Positions 1 to 9,000 of a stretch of DNA of 20,711 bases are shown here, in pieces (positions within the stretch are counted from its first letter, which is position 1; each line of letters opens with the position of its first letter). The DNA lies in contig JASAMV010000976.1 in assembly GCA_030248065.1 (NCBI GenBank), positions 1-20,711 of the forward strand, written 5' to 3'. This stretch comes from Rhynchonema sp. JSB1_4. Lineage: Eukaryota > Nematoda > Chromadorea > Monhysterida > Xyalidae. Made by a program: the position numbers and the translations under genes. Below the pieces are notes generated by a model that searched no databases, was not told where the DNA came from, and saw nothing but the letters and a program-made list of their open reading frames with translations.

Positions 1-1515
1 GAAATGCTGACTGGCAGTACCGAATTGCGCATTCTCACGCCCAGTCCCGAAATCCACAGGCAGCGAGATTCTGTTAACTGCGGTCCAATCGCGTGCTTGT
101 TCGCTGAGCGAATCATAACAAAGCAATCTTTGAACTTTCGGACCGAAACCGTACAACAATACAGAACCATGATCGAGAACTGGCCCAAGCAAGAGAATCT
201 CATCACTGAAGCGGTTCAGAATGAAACAGATGACCTGGAGGAGATTGCACAGAAATTTCGTGATTTGTACGGCTTTGATCCGTCCCACTACGAACATGGA
301 GTCATTGCCAAGTGTGTTACGAACGATCATAATAAAGAATGTGAAATGTCACACAAAACCAGCAGAAACGTCAATGACAAAACTCAAGGTCAAAACGCAG
401 CTGCCGACCACCTCAATTTTGTGATGACCACAGAAGTTGAATCCAACACTGGTCAAAAAGAGCATCATTCCATACCTCAGAAGCGTACTGCAACAAGGCA
501 ATGTGCCAGAAAGCGCAAGCAATCGTCACTGTCTGCTGTGTGCCAACACCAAATTGTGAAATCAAACGGCGCGCCACCGAAAAGTGCATCCGCTGACAGC
601 ACAACGATCACTTGTGACACAATTAACGTAAACTCATTGAGAGGAAAAATGGACACAGTAATGGCACATGTGGCCACTTACGGTCCTGACATATTGATGC
701 TACAAGAAACGAAACTTGGTGAAAACACACTGGGAAATTTTGAACTTAATGGTTATGTGCTATTTGAACGCAGACGGAACGAAAATGGCGGTGGTGTGGC
801 CACTTATATCCGTAAACGGCTAAATCCGCATCAGCCCAAGAATCACATTATCCCCGACATTGAAACATGTGTCTGCGCGTTTGTTATTGGCAAAGCTCGA
901 ATACTTGTTATCAATGGCTACCGTACCCCAACTGTTGGAGGTCCCTACCAATGCTCTCCGAACATGTACATTGATGGATTGGAGGCATTTTTGGCGCAAT
1001 GCGAAGGCAGTTTTGATTACATGATTCTCGGAGGTGACTGGAATATCTGCTGCAAAACCGAGCCTGAGTGTTCACGATTGCTGCTTTCATTGAGTGAATA
1101 TGGACTGGAGCAAAGGGTTGACCAACTGACTCATGATAAACGACTGCTTGATGTCCTTTTTGTGTCAGAACAACTACCAACTACGGTAATCCTGAAGGCA
1201 CCTATTGAGAAATGTCATGCTACCGTGTCAGGGAAAATTACAATCCCGGAGGAATTGTTGCAATTAACAAAATTTGTTCGTGTGCCGCAATACCGAGATG
1301 CCAATTGGCCACACATAAACGACGAACTGTCGTCTAAGAACTTGGCAAAAATAGTCACTATGGCACCATCTGTTGATGCTGCACTGGAGTATGTCAGTGC
1401 TACTTTGCACCACGTTTTAAATACCTATGTGAAATACAAAACGTTTCGAATACAAATCGAATACAAAACAAATCGAACAAGCCGAAAAAGGCAGAGTGGT
1501 GCTCAAAAGAGCTGA
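1..1515 (+). pseudogene. LINE polyprotein, N-terminal part: Ulp1-like protease end plus AP endonuclease
   Basis: The frame is open to the left edge. Numbering from the ATG at 4, residues 20-31 (QRDSVNCGPIAC) match the catalytic end of C48/Ulp1-type cysteine proteases: an oxyanion Gln five residues before the nucleophile Cys26, then Gly. The His/Asp part would lie upstream. A basic, low-complexity linker follows. From about residue 205 an exonuclease-endonuclease-phosphatase fold begins: NVNSLR (208-213), LQET with catalytic Glu235, GGDWN with Asp345 and Asn347, and a terminal His405 in KCHATVSG, where the usual SDH Asp is Cys. The frame ends at a TGA after a perfect 11-bp tandem duplication. 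Removing one repeat unit puts this frame in phase with the RT frame, so the two were one ORF. Its role in the living element would be target nicking, with the protease acting on element or host proteins. Confidence 0.85.
1446..1467 (+). repeat. 11-bp perfect tandem duplication that shifts the LINE frame
   Basis: The unit TCGAATACAAA occurs twice head to tail (1446-1456 and 1457-1467). Eleven bases are not a multiple of three. Subtracting one unit moves the downstream phase from the endonuclease frame to exactly the frame in which the RT reads. The downstream RT-frame codons immediately after the repeat (KAEWCSKELIRLKAKM) look like the usual linker between endonuclease and RT, which supports a former continuous ORF. 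Confidence 0.85.
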
Positions 1516-1532
1516 TACGACTAAAAGCGAAG

Positions 1533-3494
1533 ATGGATAACGTCTATCGCAACTGGCTTACCACTACAAACAGGGACAAGCAATCTCCAAAACTTCACAC
1601 GTACAAGAAATTGAAAAAACAGTACAATAAGTTGGAGACGCAGTGCAAAAAAGCTTTCTATGCAAGAAAGTTTGAATACAGGCCTCAAGAACGGGCGTTT
1701 TGGGAACACGAGAGAATACTAAGATGTAAAGTTAAAACTGTCATGCCTCCATTGTGTAACTCAACTGGGAAACTGATATCTGACGAAATGGAAAAAGCTG
1801 AGCAATTTACCGAGCATTTTAGCAGCGTGTGGAACAAAACTGATATACAAGTGCCAACACCAGATCGTGAATCTGCCTTCCATTGCCCTGAATCCGATCT
1901 ATGTGATATTCCTTTTGTTTATAATTTCCTAATCAAACTGAAAGACCGAAAATCCGCAGGCATAGATGATCTTAATCCCATCGTGCTGAAAGCCTGTGCA
2001 CCGGCACTTGCTCCGGCGTTAACATTGTTATATCGGAGATGTCAAAGGGAGGGCGTTTTTCCCAAAACATACAAACAATCTATCACAGTACCAATACCAA
2101 AAGTTCCGCGACCAACAAGTTTCTCACAATATCGGCCCATAAGCCTTCTGTGCATTACTGAAAAGTGCTTCGAGCGTCACATATACAATTTACTGATGCC
2201 CTATATCGAGCCCAAGCTTTCCAACTATCAATTTGGTTTTCGAAAAAAGCGAGGATGTGCGGATGCTTTATGGCACTTTGATGCAATAGTAAATTCCATG
2301 CTCGACAGATACACAAATGTCTGGGCAACGTTTGTTGACCTCTCTAAAGCATTTGATTTAGTGCCCTTCAAGTCACTCATTCGCTGCCTGGCGACTGAAT
2401 ATGGGCTACCGGAGCATCGGACTGCACTGCTTAAGAACTATTTATCTGATCGCTGGCAGTGCGTACGTGTAGGAACTAGTCTCTCAGATTTCACTGAAGT
2501 CATCAGCGGTGTGCCACAAGGCAGCGTATTAGGCCCACTACTATTTATTGCATACATAAATAGCATACCGATTTCCGAGCTAAGTGAAACTACCCGATTA
2601 ATCAAATTTGCTGATGATTTGGTTATCATACACCCAGTTAAATCAAGTGAATCAGCTGGGCAACTACAGCAAGACATAGACAAAATTGCTACCTTCTTTG
2701 CCAGTAAACTGCTGAAAGTAAATGAGACTAAGACGAAAATTATGACGTTCCGTCGAGCTAGGTCATCATTGAAACAAATTCCTAAAGTTACAATCAACGG
2801 TTCTGTAATCGACTGCGTAACTTCATACAAGTACCTAGGAGTACTTTTAGACGAACAGCTAAATTATAATCTGCAATGTAGCAAGGTTTGTGCAAAAGTC
2901 ATTAAGACGATTGGTTACCTGACAAGCCAATTCCGTGGCAGTGTGCCAGTGAAAAGTTTGAAATGCTTGTACGTTGCTCTGCTTCGCTCTGTAATGTTAT
3001 ACGGATGTGGCTCAAGCTATTCAATACGGAAATGTGATCAAACACTCTTGGAACGAACCCAAAAATTTTCATGTAGAGCGATACTAAACAAATGAGAACA
3101 CGAAACAACCTATGACAGTATGCTTCAGCAAATTGGATGGGTTCCATTCTACCAACAAGTGTTCACAGTTAGGCTGTGTACATTATACCAATATGTGTAT
3201 GGGCTGCGATTCTCACTTCCCGACCTGTTCACCTTATTGAGCGACTGCGATGTACGAACGAGTTCAAGAATTGCCCATTCAAAAACAATCAAGTTGGCAA
3301 AACCGAACACAACCCGATATCAAGCCAGTGCGATGAATTCAACCGCGCTTGCCTTCAACAACTTGCCACAAACAGTTATAGATTTGTGTTATTCCAAATT
3401 CAAACGAGCTGTGGCTTCAAAACAGATGTTCGACTTTGTAACCGATAAAGTAGGAATTTTTAAAGTTCCAATGATTTCATCAATCGACGTGTGA
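1533..3494 (+). pseudogene. LINE reverse transcriptase and C-terminal region, with one in-frame stop
   Basis: RNA-dependent DNA polymerase of the LINE. Residues are counted from the ATG at 1533, though this frame really continues from the endonuclease. Visible motifs are YRPISLL, NYQFGFRKKRGC, VDLSKAFD (about 268-275, first catalytic Asp), GVPQGSVLGPLL (326-337) and FADDL (359-363, the catalytic Asp pair). A thumb-like region and an ERTQKFSCRAI segment follow. TGA at 3093-3095 interrupts the frame, which then continues to 3494 with a C-terminal region of the CR1/L2 type (IGWVPFYQQ, then SALAFNNLP). The stop is therefore a single nonsense change, not the natural end. The enzyme would copy element RNA at a nicked chromosomal site (target-primed reverse transcription). 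Confidence 0.9.
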
Positions 3495-4125
3495 TCCGAT
3501 CAACTGTAACGTGTGTCTTTCTTGTCATAACACCATTCCCTTTTCAGGACATGATCGTTTTGTTTTACCGTGACATGCACACGTTCAGGCCCATATCCCA
3601 TCGGATCAGGTATGTATACCTCACGATGTTTCATTGACAAAACAAGTGCTTTCATTTTCTCAGTTCCAGGCTAGCTACGCGCTTTGCCCATCAACCAACC
3701 TGCTTTGTGTTGAATAACTGCTAGCTAAATAACAATGTTATTATTACTATTTCTTTCACTGGACACTGTTGTCAATATTGGACTTTTGTCAACGGGTGGT
3801 TGGGTTCTCGTTGTCGTCCGCGCCGGGGGCCCCCCCATGGTGACGGGAGGGGACACCCCCCCCCCCCTTTTTTTTTCCTTCCCCCTTTGGGGCTTTTTTT
3901 TTTTTTTTCTTTTTTTTTTTTTTTTTCTTTTAAAACTGGACATTTTGCTGTGTCTTTTTGTACATACGTTTCGTATGACAATCCGTTTCTGGACACCTGA
4001 CCATTCAAATCGCAAACTGTGAGACTGAATTGCGATAATCACAATAGTATAGGGTTATGCGATCCATTTTATCAATGATTATATTGATGTTGCGCATATG
4101 CCTTGTGGTTATAACCATGAAAAGT
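3495..4125 (+). other. LINE 3' untranslated region with long homopolymer tracts
   Basis: No coding exon is seen here. The stretch joins the RT stop codon to the pentamer tail and should be the element's 3' UTR. At 3822-3937 it has an extreme composition: runs of G, C and then T, with 13 consecutive C followed by T runs. Any predicted Lys-rich or Phe-rich ORF across this block is a composition artefact. The long runs may also reflect polymerase slippage or a consensus error in the assembly. Confidence 0.7.
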
Positions 4126-4155
4126 AAAACGAAACGAAACGAAACGAAACGAAAG
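4126..4155 (+). repeat. LINE 3' tail of GAAAC pentamers
   Basis: About six units of a GAAAC-like pentamer (first unit AAAAC, last GAAAG) follow the LINE 3' UTR. Many non-LTR elements without a poly(A) tail end in short tandem repeats copied during target-primed reverse transcription, so this marks the 3' end of the insertion. Sequence resembling an astacin exon begins right after it. Confidence 0.8.
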
Positions 4156-5462
4156 GTATGAGTTTAACAACGTGCAAATTTGAAAGAGCGTGAAGGAACA
4201 TGCACTTGCCCGGTTAAAAAGTAACTTGGATAACTCTTGTCACGATGTTTAACACAATGCAGCGTCATGATGCACGAAACAACTTTTGGCAACGCATTGA
4301 GGCGTCGGAGTGTTGAAGAAAAGGAAAACTGTGCAACAAAACAGCGAGTGTCTGACAAAATGGGACATGTACAAAATTAATCGTCACAACAAATGCGACG
4401 GTAAGTCACTGCTGATGAAATCTTGAGAATGTAAGTTTGCTAATCACTAATAGAGGAGTCCAATATCCCGTCTTACCAGGCTGGTGAATTCGAATAAATT
4501 TGGTTGTACACTTGCACATGTGAAGTGTCACCGAAGTCTCAAAAATATGCATGCAGTTCCTCAATAATTTTTTCTTGTTTCCCTGTCGCCAATGATAAGT
4601 GTTCCAATGTTGAGCTAAAATTACCCGTACGATTGACCGTTTTCGTCAAACCGAGCAGGCTGAGCAGGCATTTCAACGACATTGCAGGCGACGTCGGTTG
4701 GAGCTCTCCAAGGCTGCACGCGTGCATGCGTTGGGACCAAGAAAAGGAGGGGCGGGAACGCAAGCGAACCAAAATGGAGCAGTGTTCAGGCCAAGAATTC
4801 AATTTCATCGAAATTGAGATTGACAGGCGATGGATACGAGCAGTGCATGAATGCGTGCGTCACGTCGCCGTGTGCGTCGTTCACTTATGTTCAACGACCA
4901 CATATTATCGGTTGGTCATATGGGAAGTGATGAATATGGGAATCTTGAAACGCGCAACATCAAAACAAATAATCGAAACTTTCTGCATAGGGCGCTGCCA
5001 TCTTCACGACAAAAAGGATGACACTTCGTTCAAATACGAGCACAGGTGCAAAGGTGATCCAAACACGCAGCTGTACATCTACGCGCAGAAAGCTTTCGTA
5101 CCGGAACAGCGAAATATATGCGCGGCATGACACAAACATTTTATTGATATTACGATCATTTATTAAAGCGCATTGTGCTGACGCAGAAACATGGTCGGCT
5201 CCGCTGATCGGCCGCATCCGAATCGGTGTTGAGGTCGGGATACAGTGGCAGGGTCGTGAAGCGTTCGACATCGACGACTGTTTGTGGAAATGAGAGAATA
5301 TGAAACAACCGTTCGAATGTCGCGCTGTTGCCGTTGGTTGCCATCATTACTGTTGAGGCACATGTGTGCGAATGTGTAAGTCAAAACTCCAGTTTTATGC
5401 TTTTAGTTCGTGGCGGATCTGGAAAGCGTGCCGTTTGCACCGTGTCGCCTGATCGCCCGTCA
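4156..5462 (+). pseudogene. Dead tandem copy of the astacin-PAN gene (3' half only)
   Basis: Exon by exon this matches the intact gene at 6006-9968. About 4160-4225 is a degenerate relative of exon 7. 4263-4400 is the Met-turn exon (SVMMH, then LTKWDMYKIN), four bases longer than its partner and so frame-shifted. 4688-4910 is the first PAN exon (MNACVTSPCASFTYVQ), with an 8-bp deletion at 4824/4825. 4991-5113 is the next exon, whose splice donor GTATGT has become ATATAT. 5187-5330 is the second PAN exon, with a Cys codon TGT changed to TGA at 5291-5293. 5407-5462 matches the last exon, but its stop is lost. Exons 1-6 are absent and replaced by the LINE. Long single-frame readings through 4504-5130 cross intron and shifted exon and are not a real gene. 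Confidence 0.88.
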
Positions 5463-6005
5463 TGCCAATGTCACCTTCGAACCACGTCGCTTAGAATACA
5501 AGTCAGCACAATTTCATTTATATATGGAAATTACGGATTGATTCGATTGCTGAAGCTTTGATTGTGTTGGAAACGATCGTGATTTTCTGCATGGTAAATC
5601 ATGAGGGCAAACTTCAAAAATTAGGCAATGTTTTTTCAATATTTTTCGTACCTAAGAAGAAAGTTTCATATGTTCTAACTCATGCGAGTGAGTTAGGGAG
5701 TTTTTTACCGTAACCAAAGGTGGCGCATAGTTTTGTGCTACTTATTATGTGTTAAAATATTGCATACCGGTGTACTTTTAGTTTCCTTTTTGCAGCCGAG
5801 ACCTTCCACTGTCAGGTATTGTGCCATGAAATTTTGCGTTTGCGCTGATTTGTGCCCTTCAACGCACCCCAGATAAAATTCTTCCTTCATTTGCTGTTTT
5901 TGTTGATCTCTTGTTTGAAGTTGTTGGGTGAAGTTGAAGCATTTGTTTCGCAATATTGAGCTTGAGTATTTTTGCAAAGACGAGCAGAAGACGAAAACTG
6001 TCATT
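5463..6005. other. Spacer between the dead and intact astacin copies
   Basis: No gene is recognised. The first ~110 bases still weakly resemble the sequence just after the stop of the intact copy (near 9969-10080), so the duplicated block runs slightly past the coding end. The rest is AT-rich and must hold the promoter and 5' leader of the intact astacin gene, whose ATG is at 6006. No clear TATA box or trans-splice acceptor could be singled out. Confidence 0.5.
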
Positions 6006-9000
6006 ATGATCACCCTGTGTCAAGCAATTATAGTGCTGTTTGTGTCTAGCAAGTCTACTATGGCACCGGACGTTGATTGCCAGCCATCTGAAGTTGACCC
6101 TGAATTTTGTCCAAGTAAGTCCTCAATAACCTATGCACTTAATGCGGGTACTTTTTAGTTCAAAAAATTATTTCGATCATTAAAATGATGCTTTGTTCCG
6201 CTATAATCCAGCGGATGCGTTACATTGCACCCCAACAAGGTACAGTATGTAAAACTTCGAAACCAAAATAAGCTTTTTCTTGCCAGTTGAAAACGCACTG
6301 GATTGCAAGTTGAAATACGAACGTCAGTTGCCAGAACTGAGCCCATCGGAAATTGAAGAATTGGAATCTAAACGGTGGCCAGAAGCTAAGGTTTAATTTT
6401 TCTCACTATGTTATTTTTTCGGGTTGGCTTAAGGAACAGTGTGTCCAGAGAAAGAGTTGGATTTTGGAGTTTTTGAATGATCCTGAAAACTAACCGCTCA
6501 TAAAAATCTTTTCAACATTTTACCAAGGTTCCATTCTACATCCAACCAGATCGACAGATAAAGACAAAAAACCACGAGTTTCTTATTCGACAAGCGATCA
6601 GCGTCATTGAACGGGCCTCGTGTGTGCGTTTCAAAGAAATTGACGACCCATACAAGGGAAAACGGGTAAAAGAGTAGTTGAATGTATGCTAACCAGAGAT
6701 TAGGATGGCCGGTGGCCCAAATTGCTCAAATTTCAAGCCAAAACCACGTTTTTGAACCAAAATCCTCCAAAAATTTGCGATTCGCGCAGAGTATAAGCGC
6801 ATTTTTTGTCGAACGAAACTCGACTCGGTCCACAGAAATCGAACCACAAAAACATAAACATACTTGCGCAAGAGAATTTCGTAAATTTTGGCATTTTTGG
6901 ACCATTTTTACCGTTGACCTCAAAATCGGGACGGGCCGGAATTTTGGATTTTAAATCGGGCCGGGCCGGGCTGGACCGGGGTTTTGGTCAGTCGGCCGGG
7001 CCTTGCCGAGGTTACCCGGCCCGATCCTAATCTCTGTCGCTAACAGATCAGAATCAGCACTGTGATTTTGTTATGGTAAATTTAACAAATCGCTGCCCTG
7101 CAGTGAGGCCATAGCTAATGCCCAGATCTAACCCCGAAAATCAACTGCTGAAACATTCAAACAGCAAACACACACACAGCATGCCAGTCAGCCAGGCAGC
7201 TGTGCGCAATGTTTCAGAGATGCGCCTGGTTAGCGTTCGGGTTTAGACGCGGACATAAACTATGCGGCGTATTTTAGTGCAGGGCAGTGAATTCATAAAT
7301 TTACTAGACGTTTGTGAATAGAAAACTCTCTCAGAAACTAACAATATATCGGTTGTTTTCAGAAATGGCCTGTGAACCCTCCACGACGCCGATTTAACCC
7401 ATTCAAGAAGTTTGGTAAAAAGCAAGACCACAAATATTCAACCAAATACTATTCGAGTCCTCGGGTTGCAAAACCAGCCAGCGACGACAATGAGTGGCAG
7501 TCGGACTTCGAATCAGAATCAGGACCGCCATCTTCCGACAGCGACGATCCGTGGGACTCCGAGTCAGACACCAATTCGGACATCGGACCGTCGGTCGATG
7601 GGTCAGACGAAAGCGAGAGTGATTTCGAGGACGAAATGGTTGCTCTAAATTGATTGAAGGCTTGGCAAAGCAGTGCACCCATGGAATATTACTTGCGATA
7701 ATATACCACAAGCTTCGACTGAAATGCATTTTGATCTCAATGGAAATTGCGATTATTTCTTTTTTGAGCAGCTTCTGGAAGTTAATTCATTCGAATCGCT
7801 TTTAGAGTCGAAATTCTGATGTCGATTCGAACCAGCAGTTTTTTAACTACAACCCAGGAGCGGTCACTGATGATTACGAGGACGATCACAAAGTGGTCAA
7901 AGTTGGTCGAAAACCCTTATCAAGCATTGATTGAATAGCATAGCTGATTGCATGGTAATAGGTAATACTGCATTTTTATTTGTTTGCCTTTTCTTATCGC
8001 GCACTACAAACCCTGCACAAGTCTCGCGGACGATATTATTCCTTCAGGTTCTTGATTCCCTCTCTCGAATTTTGGACGGCTGGGGCAGTTACGTCCGTAT
8101 TGTTGGGGCTTTTCAACCAAAAATTCAGAATATGTTCAAAAAGGAATTGACCGGATGTTCGTCAAAGATCGGGCGTGAAGAAAATAACGCAACGGTGGTG
8201 CTTCTGTTCGTCGACCGTTGCTTCAAAGACACGGTTATGATTATTTTTATCTTCAGTTGCAAACCGAACGAAAACCGTTGAGCCCGACACTTTTTTTGCA
8301 CTTTTGCAGTTTGTCATCGTTCACGAGCTGCTGCACAGTCTCGGCTTTCAACACGAACACTGCAGGCCGGATCGCAAAAGAATGTTCAAAATTAGCCCCT
8401 TTGTAAACTCAATTGAAATCTTGCTGAAGTATAAAAATGATGACCTGACAAAATTAATTGATTTTGCAGGTAAAAGCAATATATCCACAGGACTTTAAAA
8501 AGTCAAACGTGCATCCTCGTTTGATGGAAATACCTCTTGACCCACGAAGGTAAGAATATAATGTGTCAATGACGTCTTATTCTTGCTGTTATACCTTGAG
8601 CAACATTGCAGTGTCATGACATACGGTACAACAACGGACCGCATGGTGAGAAGAAGTGGGAAGACATGGGGGGCAATTCCACCGGACCATGACTATCTAA
8701 CCAAATGGGATGTGTTCAAAATCAATGATTTCTATGAATGTAAAGGTATGTCCCTTACTGAACACACTGTTCGCACACTAGGGCACTTTGCTTTGCACAC
8801 AACAGCTGTGTCAAACGCCACTAAGTTTCGCTGATCTCTGCTTTTGTTGTTCGGTGATTAGTCCAATAATCTGAATTTGTAACAGGCGGATGCTCTGTGG
8901 GAGCGTTGAGCGTTTTCCAAGATTCCAGGTGATATCGGTTGGAGCGCCCCAAGGCTCAGAGCCTGTATGCGTTGGGACGATCAAGTTCGGTCGCGCAAAA

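Larger units (their letters stand above)
1..4155 (+). mobile_element. Non-LTR retrotransposon (LINE), 5'-truncated by the window edge
   Basis: A nearly full-length LINE. In order it carries the end of a C48/Ulp1-like cysteine protease, an AP-like endonuclease, a reverse transcriptase, the C-terminal region typical of CR1/L2/Jockey-type elements, about 630 bp of 3' untranslated sequence, and a pentamer tail of GAAAC units. The RT motif GVPQGSVLGPLL and a FADD active-site box place it in the broad CR1/Rex/Jockey assemblage; the exact clade cannot be set by eye. The reading frame is broken twice (an 11-bp duplication near 1457 and a TGA at 3093), so this copy is probably inactive but recent. The 5' end lies outside the window. 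The 3' tail abuts a remnant of an astacin gene exon. Confidence 0.92.

Noticed and set aside
3725..4042. Overlapping Lys-rich and Phe/Pro-rich open frames on both strands
   Set aside because: They are produced by homopolymer T, C and G runs in the LINE 3' UTR; no protein-like composition or start context.
4504..5130. A 208-codon plus-strand frame as a single gene
   Set aside because: It crosses an intron, a frame-shifted PAN exon read in the wrong phase after the 8-bp deletion, and another intron. Comparison with the intact copy shows the true exons.
6682..7030. ORFs ending in Gly/Arg/Pro-rich sequence
   Set aside because: They lie inside an inverted-repeat miniature element and derive from GGGCCGG words.
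7403..7729. Minus-strand frames of 77 and 108 codons
   Set aside because: Shadow frames of the acidic plus-strand segment, whose GA/TC-rich repeats keep other frames open.
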